DNA from: Dactylellina haptotyla
Taxonomy: Eukaryota; Ascomycota; Orbiliomycetes; Orbiliales; Orbiliaceae
DNA: 64,000 nt
Assembly: GCA_031310005.1 (NCBI GenBank)
Contig: CM062383.1
Span: 62,001 to 126,000 of the forward strand
Direction: 5' to 3'
The notes below the pieces were generated by a model, which was not told where the DNA came from, ran no database searches, and saw only the letters and a program-made list of their open reading frames with translations. A program made the translations under genes and the position numbers. Shown one piece after another: positions 1 through 13,400 of the stretch. The first letter of the stretch is position 1, and every line of letters starts with the position of its first letter.

Positions 1-7
1 TTTTTTG

Positions 8-412
8 CTATTTCTTTAGGATAGTAACGTAGATCAGGCACCTAAATGGGTGCATCCTGTTATAATTGATAGGCTGTTTATAAAATAATTTATATGGAGA
101 CGTAGTGGCAACCTGCCCATTTGTTTGTGTATATAGTAACCTATTGCTTATTACACAGGCTGCTGATATCGCTTTTGGCCAGAAAACCTTTGGTAATCCC
201 GCTTCAATCAATATGGTTATGGCCAGTTTATGAAGTATCCTTATTGCCTTTTTAGTAGTATTATTTTGTTTATGTGTGTATGGGGCGGATATCTCCATTT
301 TAATCCCATATTTTTTATAGAATTTTTGTATATCAAGGCGCAGGAATTTCTTGGTATTATCCATCTGTATTCCTATAACTCTACTACCAGGACCCAACTT
401 GCCCTCCATCAT
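8..412 (-). pseudogene. Copia integrase fragment (transition-mutated)
   Basis: 134 residues remain open. The DDE integrase landmarks are the second catalytic Asp in the context QMDNTKKF, then YGIKMEISAPYTHKQN, then the region around GLPKVFWPKAISAACVISNR. The family consensus has E and G residues where this copy has K and N (HKQNNTTKK versus HxQNGxAER), so the open frame survived while conserved positions were lost through G-to-A changes on the coding strand. The left end is cut by the window edge or by a stop. Inactive. Confidence 0.75.
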
Positions 413-2620
413 TATAACAAATTATATAAAGCACACATGGTATTTTAAATGTTTGTTAAAAAACCGTACCCATCTTATACAAATAGCTTTGTTTATAATT
501 ATAAGCACATATTTAGTCTCTGTGTATAGTTTATTTGTAAGATCAACATGTTATTTATATAATAAAATGGTTTTGAATGGATCCATTACATCTATATATA
601 TACACTCCAGCGGGCGTAGCTTTTTAGTGGAAACTAATTTATAATTATAATATATTATACTCTTGCCTAATACACATAACTTATATAGAGGGTTATACTT
701 TCCCTAAAAAAGCATAGGAATTCTAACTTACTTTATAACTCTTTTCACTATCTTCCAACCTACATAGCCCAGCTTCCTATACCAACATAGTAAATTGGTG
801 ATTTTAGTAAATAATTTATTTATAATTATATTATTTTGTATAATTATTATTGTAAACTTATTTATAAATATATTTTAATCCTCATTTGCTTCTAGCAGTA
901 TAATACAACTATTAAACATATAAAAACCTATAATAAAATTAAATATAAATTTTAAAATTAGGAAATTATTTTTTTTAATAGTAGTTTATTTTGGTTTAAA
1001 GATTATTGAAATACCCCTTTTAATTAGTCTTCTAACAGAGTAGAGATTCAATACCATACTAGGCATATAAAATACATTGTGTACAATTAAATAACAAATG
1101 GAAATCTCAATTTTAATTTAGCCATATTCATAGACTAGTATAATTAAATCATTCCCCAACTTGATTTCTCTATTTCTATTAAATGAGAAGTAGTTATTAA
1201 GGATGAATAACATTATATTCTTAAAAATTTAATTGCTTACCCTAGAGTTTATATACTATTTATTATAAACGATAGGAAAATTCGTTTTTTTAATAATATT
1301 GGTTTTATATATATAAATTACATTACAATATAAAAAAACTACAATATAAATGGTAACAATGGTTTTTTTCTTCTTATTAGGATTAAAATAGGGATAAAAA
1401 TCCCAGCAGCGATCTTCTATATATTTGGTCTTATTGCAGTTACTACATAGGAGATAACTTCTTAATTTTTCATATTTATAAGGCAGTACAGAGTTACTAA
1501 TACCAGTGTTTGGTATAGTTTCGTTAAAATATATTTTCTTATTACTATTTTATATATTTTATATATTTTATATACTATTATTATCTCTATCATAGTTTAT
1601 TGTACGCTTTTACTTACATTTATTTTTATTTTTAAATGTGATAGTTGCCGCTATAATTATAGTTGGAATCTATGTATTTTTTGAAATTAATATCTTTTTT
1701 TTTGGTTTAACTATAACTCTATGGGAGTCAATTATGTTTTTTTTTATAAGAAGATTCTTTAATATAAAATTCTAGAAGTTTTTAATATTTTATTTAGTAT
1801 TTTTGGGTAATATAGTAACTATAAAAAATTATGTAAATGTTATAATTAGTTTATTTTTAGAAATATAAAAAAATTTTATAATAATATTAAGAAGTATAGT
1901 TTTATTAAAGGAATTTTTGGTAATAGTATGTTATTCTTTCTATATGTTTGTAAATTTTTTAAATAATTTTTGTATGGTTATGTAAAGATTATTATTTTTT
2001 AAATTAATAATTAGGGAAAATAACTAAATCTTTAATACTGTAATAGATGTATAATTGTTTGGGTGGAATTAAATCTTAATAATTTCCATTATTTTTGCAG
2101 GGGTTGTTAAATTTATAAGGGTAGAGCGTATATCATCATATATTAACTACTATATATGCTATTTAGTGGTAGATTTAGTAATGTTGTATTTTTGTTTTGG
2201 AGGTAGGACAGTAAGATTTGTAACCTCTGCAGATAGGGTGGTAGCTACTACTATTATTATAATTAGCAGAATAATTTCTAATATAGTTGGAGGTTTTATT
2301 GGAGATTTTTTTACGAAATTGTAAAAAATATAGTCTATCTTTAATTATACACATAGATAGAGTATAAGCTGTTTAAGCTAATTTTAGTAATTATTATTAT
2401 TTATTATAAGTCTATACTTTATTAAGAAGGTTATTGTTATTCTGTTTATATAGATATAAGGAATTAAATTTAAATAATAATATATAATATAATATATGTA
2501 GTAGTAAAAGAATTTTTATAGATTAGGGATTTTATAATTATTAAAAGTATAGATTTTAAAATTTAGTAAATATTAATAAATAAAAGTTTTCCAAAAATAT
2601 CAAAAAGTGGTGTTGATAAT
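413..2620. other. AT-rich decayed DNA without intact genes
   Basis: Apart from the knuckle at 1403-1459, this stretch is dominated by A and T with stops in every frame. It probably includes the remaining gag/protease region and leader of the copia relic. Composition changes abruptly near 2700, where GC-rich sequence begins. Confidence 0.6.
1403..1459 (-). pseudogene. Gag zinc-knuckle remnant of the copia element
   Basis: Read on the minus strand from 1459, the codons give SYLLCSNCNKTKYIEDRCW. The spacing C-x2-C-x4-[H]-x4-C is exactly that of retrotransposon CCHC knuckles, with the His position now Tyr (one C-to-T change) and the usual Gly positions lost. Its location upstream of the integrase fragment on the same strand supports one decayed element. 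Confidence 0.6.
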
Positions 2621-2623
2621 ATA

Positions 2624-3003
2624 TAGAAGTTTTAGCTATAGCAGTATTACTAATCGTATGTAGGTATAAGTTTGTAAGGTTGATGTTTGATGATTTAGAA
2701 CTACAACACATCGAGTCCGCTCTGTAGATACAAATACAGAGCGGTACGGGCGAACCCGGCCTGTACGGCCTGACACGTAATCCTTACAAGCAGAACCAGT
2801 GCCTGGTTCCACTGACCTATAATTGTTAGAGTCCAGTTTCAGTGAAGATAGTTCACCTTGGTACTTCCGTACTGGGGAGAAGTGTAACAATATATATATT
2901 TATAAAGCAGACTTAATATATTATAATTCTATATTATTGAATATCAACCTTACAGGCTCATACCTATATACGATCAGTGATACTGCTATAGCTGAAGCTT
3001 CTA
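2624..3003. repeat. Element with 61-bp inverted arms (2624-2684 and 2943-3003)
   Basis: The reverse complement of 2624-2684 aligns without gaps to 2943-3003 with 8 differences in 61, all transitions. In 7 of the 8 the left arm carries A/T where the right carries G/C. The 258-bp interior is much richer in GC than the flank and has two strong hairpins: a 10-bp stem at 2717-2726/2735-2744 and a 7-bp stem at 2793-2799/2803-2809. It could be a MITE/foldback element, or two LTR ends of the neighbouring retroelement inserted head to head. No coding potential is seen. Confidence 0.6.
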
Positions 3004-4336
3004 CACTAATGAAGTTTTGAATACGAATGTGTTGCCGACCTTAAGTTTTGCTCCGATTACTCTAGATGTCCACAAGACGACAAGTTTGAACAGATACAAA
3101 ACCATGGCAGGTTATATAGTCCCGAGCACTTTCCCTTCTTTGTTTGGTTGATAGCCTAGGCGGAGCTCTGCAATTTTAGCTGCGGCTGAAGTGATAAAAT
3201 GCCACAAGATCGCTTCCACCGTTACTCATATATACTAATTTATATACAGCATTGTTTTCGAGATGGCGTTGGGTGCTCTGGGCGATGGCTGATCTGTGAC
3301 CGACTTAATCAGAAGCTTATCTAGAAGGGGGAAGCCGGAAGCAAAGGAAACGTCTAGACAAACGAAAAGAAACACCAATGGAGGCAAAAAGCATATCTAG
3401 TGATCCCCGGATCCTCGAATATTCGGAACTTTAAGGTACTTTGATGGCCTGGGCTATACAGCCAATATATAATTATTTTATCCTAATACTCATCTTGCAT
3501 ACTCTTGATACGATAATATCTCGCTACTTGCTTGCGCATTACTTGGCAGATACTCAAAGTAACCACTAAATCTCCACTTTGCACCAAAAACTACCATTTA
3601 AAATCTTGTTTTCTTGGAAAACCAGTTGAGGAACCGGGCAATATCTCTGGCTGCTAGACTAAGTCGGTTGTTTTTTGGTTCCCCCAACACCTGGTGAAAA
3701 CTAGCTGGGAGCCTGAGTTGTGGCCGTCGTGGAACGGTAGGGGCGCGCGAACCCTCCGCGCAGCTGTCGATGTTGTTGTAACATCGTGCACTCGCCTGCT
3801 CGGAACGCTTTTTTTATTTTTAAACTGCTCACGGGGCTGGGATATCTGTGGTTTAGCGCTCGCGATCAACCGAGATCTTAGATCTAGGCTTTGAACCAAG
3901 GGATTGGAACGCGCGAAACCATGCATCACGGGCGAGACCTCAAAGGCCGCCTCCGAATCTGAACGTAAAACCCGGAAACGCTAATAGAAATGCGCTTGTT
4001 GCTACCCGATTTGGCCAAAATATCGCTCGTAAGTGCCTGGAACAAAGGGGGTATATTTTCGCTAAGCGGATTGGCCGCCTGCCATTGTTGAAAATTATCA
4101 CAAATGGTCAATATTGCACCCTCCACACGACTTTTCGATCTTTGAAGTCTCTCGTCGTAGCTTCAAACGGGGTTCTCTAGCGATATTTGAGTAGGGCGCC
4201 TTTTGGCAGAGTCCGGGTCCGTGTCCGAGGTCAGGCGGCGGGGAGGGAACGCACGGAATCGATCGGAGATCGCTGGGGAGACTCGTGGAGGGAGGGTTGG
4301 TATGGGGATTGTTGTGGCGACAGGATGAAAGAAGAA
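3004..4336. other. Non-coding interval upstream of the giant adhesin gene
   Basis: Ordinary-composition DNA with no reading frame that looks like protein. Short frames near 3650-4400 overlap on both strands and have arginine/proline-biased translations typical of chance frames in GC-rich sequence. It presumably contains the adhesin promoter. Confidence 0.5.
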
Positions 4337-4343
4337 TATATAA
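4337..4343 (+). promoter_or_regulatory. TATA box (TATATAA) of the giant adhesin gene
   Basis: TATATAA followed by A-tract lies 137 bp upstream of the chosen ATG at 4474. The position is reasonable for a fungal core promoter with a short leader. Assigned from sequence only. Confidence 0.45.
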
Positions 4344-4473
4344 AAAGGTCGACTGCTCCAGGTCACGGCAAGATGGAAGATGATACGCATATTCCAAGAT
4401 CATTAGGATATAGAAGGATAAAGGTTGGTTATCTGTAATCTCTAGCTATTATTAATCATATCGAGTGGATAGG

Positions 4474-7400
4474 ATGCTGTTCACGAAAGTGATAGTTCAG
4501 GCGCTGCTGATAAGCGTGGGCCTCGCGGGATCCTGCAAACAGCAGCCACAGTCGAGTTGTAAATCGATAGTGACGAGACGCGATGTGTCTGCGAGCTGTT
4601 CGCAGTTCTTCCGGACCTCTTCGGTCAAGATAGCGACGTGTACCAAGACGTTGACGAAGCCGACGCCAACGACGACAAGGTATAAGAAGGAAGGGAAGGC
4701 TACCTGCACCCGCTGGAAGACGTTGAAGACGACAAAAACCATCCGTACGAGTTCCAAGACCGTTACCGTGCCTAAGACTGTAACCAAGCTCTCTCACAAG
4801 ACTGTTTGGGAGACGTGCACGGAGGTGTCCAATGTTCGCAAAACATCTACCTCGTAAGTGGGACCCGAACGAGCGTTTCATAGAACAGGATATGCGTATA
4901 TATATATGCATGTATATGTCATGATATCCATATAGATACATATTTGCACGGGGCACTGCTGACAAACAGAAAACAATAGATGGACGACGAAATATAAAAC
5001 CGTCACGACGACCAAGACGGTGACTGGCATCGATCCGGCCAAGACAAGCGGGATCCTGAACCGGCTCCTGGGCCGGAGCGGCTGCAAGATCCCCGACCGT
5101 TGCTGTAAGTTCCCAGTGGTCCCATAACAAGCGCAAAACTGACAGCCTCTGCCCAACAGCGTGCTTTGCCACAAAGACAAAGACGACGACAAAGACGCCC
5201 GCCCGGAGAACGAGGACCGTCGCCGTCCCCACGGGCACCGTTACCAAGTACAAGACGGACCGGCTGACACAGACCAAATACCTGGTAACCGCCAGCATTA
5301 CAAAGTACTCGACGCGCACGACGAAGCGCACGAGCACGCACTACTCCGTGACTACAAAGCGAGTCGGGCAGACATCGACGACCGTCATCCGATCTACGAA
5401 ATGGAGTACCCGCACCGCCACGGTGACCAAGTACGTCTCCCCACCGGCTGTGGCCACGACGACGACCATCACTCGGGTTGGCTCCGCGGTCGGCTCCACC
5501 ACCGTCTACCCGCCGCAGTCTACGGGCAGCCGAACGGTGACAGTCATCGAGTATGTCACCCAGGGCTTCACCACCGTCACGAGCGTGGGCACGTTGAGCT
5601 ATATCACAACCGTCTACCCGACGGATCCGCAGGGTTCCACCATCACCACTCGGACGGGCACCTTTACCGTCATTGACTTCATCACCCAGACCAGAACCAC
5701 CGCGATTCAGGTCGGCTCCACCCCGTACACAACCACGCTCTACCCCAACCCTACTGACATTTCCGGAACTATCTCGGTCATTGAATACGTAACCCAAGCC
5801 GTCATCACAGTTAATCGGCCGGCGACGGGCTCCCCATCTGCCACCACCGTCTTCCCGGCACCCACCGACCCGTCAGGAACCATCTCGATCATTCGGTACA
5901 CTACCCGGCCATCGGTAACCATCACTCGCCCCGCTGCTGGTGACGGGCCATCAGCAACCACGCTCTCGCCAACTGACGATTCCGGGAACACTCTGACCGA
6001 TGGCTCCGGTACTGTTGTTGTTATCACCTTCGTGCCGAGACCGACGACGGTGATCACAAGCCCAGCCGGACCGGACGGCCCATCAGCGTCAACAATGGTC
6101 CCCGCCACCGACCAAGATATCACCATACCCGTGCAGATAATCACCTTCGTCACAAGACCCGTCACCACTATCACCAGCCCGGCCGGCCCAGGTAGTCCAT
6201 CGGTAATCACCATCTTTCCAACCGATCCGGCCGCACCAGCAACCGTGATCATCTATGTCAACAGCCCCCTCACCACCATCAAACGACCAAACAGCTCCGC
6301 TTTCACCACCACGGTGTACCCTACGGATGCCGCAGGCTCCACGATCCCGGGTGGCACGGCTACTGTCATCGAGTATGTCGTTCAACATACTCGAACGGTC
6401 ACGACTGTTGGGAGTTCTGCTTTCACTACAACCGTTCAACCGACTGACTCTCTCGGGCAAATACTTACCGACGGGACGGGTACCGTTACGGTCATCGAGT
6501 ATCTAACCCGTCGCGTGGTGACCATTACCCGTCCAGCTACCGGGACCACCAACTACGAATCGACCGTCCTCCAAACTGATCCCAGTCCCGCATCTCCCGT
6601 GACTCTTATCCGATATGTCACCCGACCCAGGTTTACTGCTACTCAAGTCGGTAGCTCTGTTTATCTTACCACCGTATATCCCACCGATACCACGGACCCG
6701 AGCGCGACCATCAGCATCATTAACTATATCACCCAAGGGGTCCTTACCATTGTTACCACCGGTTCTGCAGCGGGCACAACCACAAAGCTACCTACCGACA
6801 GCGCCGGTTCAACAATCACGGATGGGTCTGGTATTATCACTGTCATAGTTACCCAGGTCATTACCACGGTCACCAAAACCGGGAGCATCACTTTCGCTAC
6901 CACCATATATCCTACGGACTCGAACGGAATCACAGTTAGGGATGGCTCGGGCACTATCAGCGTCATAACCTATGTGCTCGGACCGGCACCTTTAACCAAA
7001 ACGGTGACCAGTCTCGGCACCAGCGCTTACACCGCAACTGTATTCCCGACTGGTACCGATGGTCTCCCAATAACTGCGGGTGATTTTACAATCTCGGAAA
7101 TTGTCTACATCACACAGCCGGTGACTCTTATAACTAGAGTCGCTACTACGACCGGGTTGACGACCTTATATCCAGTAAACTCTGTTGGGTCGACCTTGAC
7201 TAATGGAGCTGGGACCCAAACCATCGTCACATATATCATCCAGCCCGTTACAACGGTGACCAACTTTGGCTCCCAAACAGGTCTCACTACTCGATTCCCC
7301 ACCGATAGCGCCGGTAATATTATCACAGACGGCTCGGGCACTGTCAGTGTGATCACGTATGTTGTTCGGCCAGCAGTCACCATCACCACTTCGGGATCTG

Positions 7401-10400
7401 TCGTGGGAACCGTTACAATATTTCCAACCGACAGCGCGGGCTCCACCATCACTGATATAGATGGCTCCGGTACTGTGACTGTTATCGTCACATCTGTCGA
7501 TACCGTCACCATTAAACCGTCTCGTACGATTACTGTTACGACCCTAGGCCCTACCGGTGGCAAAGCTACATTGTACCCAACAGATTCCGCTGGTGCTACT
7601 ATCACGGACCCAAACATACCGGTGACAGTGGTTGTAACACAAGCGATTATAACCGCGACAACGTATGGACCCGTGGATGGCACTACAACCAAGTACCCGA
7701 CAGATGCAGCTGGTTCGACTTATACCGACGGTTCTGAGACCATCATCGTTATAGTCACTCGTGTCCCCCGTCAGCCGATCACTCTTATTACACGCGGACG
7801 TACTGCGGGTACTACCACCATATATCCCACGAACAGCGCTGGATCAGCCATCACCGATGGTTCTGAACCTGCAACTGTGATAATCACTCAAGCTCCTGTT
7901 ACTGTCACCGTCGTAACTACGGGGCCTTCAGCGGGTATCACAACCCAGCTTCCTACTAATACCGCAGGTTCGACCATAACAGACGGTTCTGGCACTATCA
8001 GTGTTATAGTAACACAGGTAATTACTACCGTGTTCACACCAGGGACAGCAGCAGGGACAACTACAAAGTATCCCACAAACGCCGCCGGTTCGACTCTGAC
8101 CGACGGCTCTGGAACCATCAGTGTCATCGTCACGCGAGTTCCCGGTCAACCTGTTACTTTGATAACGCGGGGGCCCGTCGCGGGCACCACCACCTTATAC
8201 CCTACTGACAGCGCCGGGTCGGCTATCACTGACGGTACTGAAGTTCCAACCGTGATCATCACTCAGGCTGCAGTCATTGTAACTGTTGTCACCACGGGAC
8301 CTTCTGCGGGTACCGCAACTCAATATCCTACCAACAGTGCAGGGTTAACTGTAACAGACGGCTCCGGTACTATCAGCGTTATAGTGACGCAAGTAGTCAC
8401 TTTTGTAACCACGCTAGGACCGGTACCTGGAACGACAACAAGATATCCAATAAACTCTGCTGGTTCGACTCTGACTGACGGCTCTGGAACTATTAGCATT
8501 ATTATTACCCGCGTCCCCGGCCAGCCTATTACTTCGATAACACGCGGGCCCACTGCTGGTACTACCACTCGATATCCTACGGATAGCGCCGGTTCTATCA
8601 TCACCGATGGATCTGGTACTGAACCCGCAACTGTGATAATTACACAGTTAGCTATCACCGTGACAACGCCAGGACCAGTGGCGGGAACGACGACGAGATA
8701 TCCAACGGATGCCGCTGGCTCGACGCTTAGTGATGGCTCTGGAACTATCAGTATTGTGGTCACCCAAGTTCCAGGTCAGCCACTTACCTTGATTACAAGT
8801 GGGCCTGCCGCCGGTACTACCACCCAATATCCCACTAACAGTGCTGGATCGATCATCACAAATGGGCCTGATGGTTATACTGTCATCATCACCCAGCCAG
8901 TTGTTACTGTAACAGCCACCGGTTCGATAGCAGGAACGACGACGCAGTACCCAACCGACCTTGCCGGTTCGACTCTCAGTGACGGTTCTGGGACTATTAG
9001 TGTTGTCATCACCCGCGTCCCCGGCCAGCCTGTAACACTCGTTACTCTTGGTCCGACTGCCGGCACTACCACTCGATATCCCACGGATGGCACTGGTTCG
9101 ACCATCACGGATGGAACTCAGGGCTATACGGTAATTATCACCCAGCCAATCGCCACTGTGACTACAACAGGCCCGGTTGCAGGGACAACAACAAAGTATC
9201 CCACGGATGCTGCTGGTTCGACTATTACAAACGGCTTCGGGACTGTTAGCGTTATCGTAACTCGAGTTCCCGGTCAGCCTATCACGTTAATAACAGTTGG
9301 ACCCGTTGCTGGTACTACTACAAGGTATCCAACTGATAGTATGGGCTCCATTATCACGGATGGATCAGGCACTGAGCCAGCTACAATTATTATAACTCAA
9401 GCTATCTTGACCTTGACCACTGCCGGCCCTGTCGCAGGGACTAACACCCGCTTCCCAGTTGATTCTATTGGCTCAACGCTTATGAATGGCTCTGGGACCA
9501 TCACGGTTGTTATTACTACGCCGGTTTCCTCACGAGTGACAACAGAGATCACTCCTGGACCAGTGGCAGGCACGACAACCATCCTCCCTACTGACAGTGT
9601 CGGGTCCGTTATCACAGACGGATCTGGGACAACTATTGTAAGGATCACCCAATCTATCACCACGATCACTACACTCGGTCCAATTGCCGGTACTACGACC
9701 CGATATCCCACCAATGGTGTTGGATCTCCTGTGTCTGATGGCTCTGGGACGATCAGTGTGATTGTTACTGAAGTCAATGGCTATGGCGAAGTCACTACCG
9801 TTATTACACCCGGACCTATCGCTGGCACCACCACAAAGTTCCCCACGGACATTAATGGCGTCACTGTTACTGATGGTAGTGAGGGTACTATCACAATCGT
9901 CGTAACGCAAGCTATCACCACGGTTACCTCACCTGGGCCAGTTGCCGGCACTACTACCAGACTACCAACTGATAGAGCTGGTTCTATAATCACCGACGGG
10001 TCTGGAACCATCACTGTCGTAGTCACGGCTACTGTCGCTCCACAGTTAACAACTTTTATAACCCCTGGCCCTACTGCTGGCACCACTACTAGGTATCCCA
10101 CCGATAGCAATGGCTCCACGATTACCGATGGCTCCGGAACGATTACAGTCGTAATTACTCAATTAGTCGTCACAGTCACTCTATCAGGGCCTGTTGCAGG
10201 AACAACAACGCTTTATCCGACAGATGGCGCTGGCTCAACAGTCACGAATGGCTCTGGTACCATCAGTGTTATCTTCACTAGAGTCCCAGGCCAGCCGGTG
10301 ACAATTATAACCCCCGGGCCATCCCCCGGAACGACTACTAAATACCCAACGGATAGCGCGGGGTCAACTATTACTGACGGACCCGATGAATACACCGTCT

Positions 10401-13400
10401 TTATCACCCAGGCCCTTGTCACCGTTGTAACTCCAGGGCCTTCCGCGGGCACCACAACCAGATACCCGACTAACAGTGCAGGTTCTAGTGAGACAGACGG
10501 TTCCGGAACTATCAGCGTCATAATCACGCAGAGAGTTGTTACTGTAACTACACTGGGACCTTTTGCGGGTACGACGACCCAATTTCCTACCAATGACGCT
10601 GGTTCAACGGTCACGGATGGATCTGGTACCATTAGTGTTATCGTAACTAGGGTTCCGGGTCAACCGGTGACAGTCATAACCCCTGGGATATCCGCTGGTA
10701 CTACCACCCAGTATCCTACGGATTCTTCTGGCTCTACTATTACCGATGGGACAGTAGGTTATACGGTAGTTATTACACAAGCGATTGTGACAGTGGTAAC
10801 AACAGGTTCAGCACCTGGAACAACTACACAATCGCCTACAGATGCCTCGGGTTCACCCATCACCGATGGCTCTGGTACTATTAGCGTAATCATAACACGA
10901 CCTGTGGTAACTGTTACTACCCTTGGACCTATTGCCGGAGTAGAAACCCGATTCCCGACCGACTCCGCAGGCTCCACGCTCGTCGATGGTTCTGGCACCG
11001 TCACCGTAGTGATTACTGACGTTCCGAGACAACCTACAGTAACGGTAACCAGCGTCGGCAGTTCATTTTATACAACAACTGCATTTCCAACAGATAGCCT
11101 CGGATCGACTTTAACAGCCTCTACCGCTACCATCTCCGTTATTGAATACCTCAGTAATCCTGTGGTCACAGTCGCGGTTGCTGCTACAGGTAGTCCTCCT
11201 TCCGTCTATGATACTACCATTTACCCGGAGCCAACTATCCCTCCTGGTACAATTACAATTTTAAGATATGTTAATCGCCCTACGACTACCGTTACCGAAT
11301 ATGGTTCTGTAACCTTTGTAACTACGGTGTTTCCTTCGGAGACTTCGGATCCTACCTCACCACCTGTTAGTGTCATTACGTATATTACCCAACCGATCAC
11401 CACCATTACGACAAATGGTCCTAGCGGTGGTACTTCGACTTTATCGCCAGTTGAGAGTACTGGTACAATCACTGTTGTCATTACCGCTGTTACCTACCCG
11501 CCAACTACATTGATCACACTGGGTCCTGTTGCTGGAACATCGACAGCTTATCCAACTGATGCCAGTGGCTCGGCAATCACGGACGGATCAGAACCAATCA
11601 CGGTTGTTATCACACAGGCGATTGTGACCGTAGTTACTCCTGGATCGGCCGACGGTACTTCGACTGTGTACCCTGTCGACGGTTCTGGGTCTACGCTCAC
11701 CAACGGATCAGGTACAATCAGCGTGGTTATAACACAGCCCATCGTTACTACAACAGTAACCGGCCCTGTTTCTGGAATCACTACTCAATTCCCAACCGAC
11801 GATTATGGAGCCACCATCACGGACGGACCGGGTACTATCAGCGTTGTTATCACCAGTGTTCCATTACCCCCAGTCACGATTATAACCCAAGGCCCAGCGG
11901 CAGGTACTGCGACTTTCTATCCAACGGATGGAAATGGATCTACCATCACGGACGGATCCGGCACAGTGCCTGCTACCGTTATTATCACGCAGCTCATTAC
12001 AACTATCACTCGAGCCGGACCTAGTCAGTATACTATCACCAAATATCCTACAGACGTTGCCGGTTCTACTCTCACGGATGGATCTGGAACTATTACGGTG
12101 GTCGATTATATCCCTGCAGTTTACACCACTCTAACCAGCTTCGGTACCAGTGATTACTTGACTACTGTGTACCCCACAGATAGCGCTGGAAACATGATTA
12201 CCGATGCGACTGATCCGGTGACTGTGGTCGATTATAACACGTTACCTATCACTAGTATTACTTTGGCAGGGTCGACTTCCTATGTGACTACTGTTTACCC
12301 CACCGACGACTCTGGGGTCACTCGGGTAGACTCGAGCGCTACCATTACCGTCGCTACTTTTACCGTCCCCCTCGCAATTCCTACAGCGGGACCGACTTTT
12401 CCATGCTTACCATACGGCTATATCACAAATAATACATCTCTTCTACAGTTTGACCTATCTACAGCTGATGTATCGGTTATCGCCAGTAACCTCAATGGCG
12501 GCGTCTTAATCAACGCGATCGGCTACAATGTGATGGATAATTACATCTATGGCATGGAGCAGGGCACCAACAAGATTTTGAGGATCGCGTTTGATGGACA
12601 GATTACACCAGTCGGGACAGTTACCGTTGTCCATGGTACTGATTGGGTTATCGGCGATATCGACGCCGACGGACAGTTTTACATCTCTAGCACTGGCAGC
12701 TCGGGTATTCAGACTTGGGTACGGATTAATCTGAACCCGAGCTCTGGAGTCTTTGGAGCAACCGTCCAGTCCGGTTCGATAAATACAAATACATTTACCC
12801 TTGTCGACTGGGTCTTCGTTCAAAACGCTCCAGGCTTCCTCTGGTCATATGTTTCCACAAAAACGACTGGTACCCTGCAGCTCGCCAAGTGGAGTACGAC
12901 CACCAACACATGGACTGTAGTCGGTGACTACGCTCCAATTATAGGCGGATTCGGCGGCATGTTCGCGGGCCCTGATGGAGATATATACGGTACCCAAGCG
13001 TCGACGGGTAATATCTACTCGAGCAACGTGATCGCACTTGACACCCCTCACGTAGTTACCGGCGGACCCATATTCACAAATGTTGACGGAGCCCGTTGCG
13101 TCTTCTACAACATTCCTCGCGGCCAGGCTCGCTTGAGCATAACTCTGGCTGGAACGAGCGCCTATAGAACGACATTATACCCCACCGATAGTGCTGGATC
13201 CCCGGTGACCGATGTTACCGCGACGGGCACGGTCACGATCGTGGATTATGTCACACCTACCGCTCTCCCCGCACCTACATTTGCATGCTCTGAATTTGCC
13301 TATGTGGTCAACGACAATGCTCTCTATCGCCTGAACCTTTCGAACTCTGCGCTATCCTTGATCAAGTCCAACCTGAATAGTGGCGTCTCCATCAACGCAA

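Larger units (their letters stand above)
1..1500 (-). mobile_element. Ty1/copia-type LTR retrotransposon relic, RIP-like decay, runs off left edge
   Basis: The minus-strand reading at 8-412 is recognisable as the copia integrase core. It has a DNTKKF motif where copia has DN-x-x-EF, then SAPYTHKQN (family: SxPYTPQQNG), then a GLPKVFW motif typical of the integrase C-half. At 1403-1459 the minus strand encodes a gag-type zinc knuckle, C-x2-C-x4-Y-x4-C, with Tyr in place of the usual His (CAT to TAT). Gag upstream of integrase on the same strand is the copia order; reverse transcriptase would lie beyond base 1. Between the two landmarks the frame is broken by many stops. The replacements E to K, A to T, G to N and H to Y all fit C:G to T:A transitions, the RIP signature. 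It is not a functional element. Confidence 0.8.

Noticed and set aside
3654-4438. Overlapping short frames upstream of the adhesin
   Set aside because: Both strands open at once, biased composition, no domain or signal sequence.
4456-5797. Minus-strand open frames of 293 and 264 codons over the adhesin 5' end
   Set aside because: Shadow of GC-biased Thr codons. The plus strand has signal peptide, introns with branch sites and frame continuity.
5740-11781. Many long antisense open frames across the adhesin repeats
   Set aside because: They mirror the repeat: the sense codons for Thr, Val and Gly read backwards as Val/Pro-rich frames without stops. No start context or independent features.
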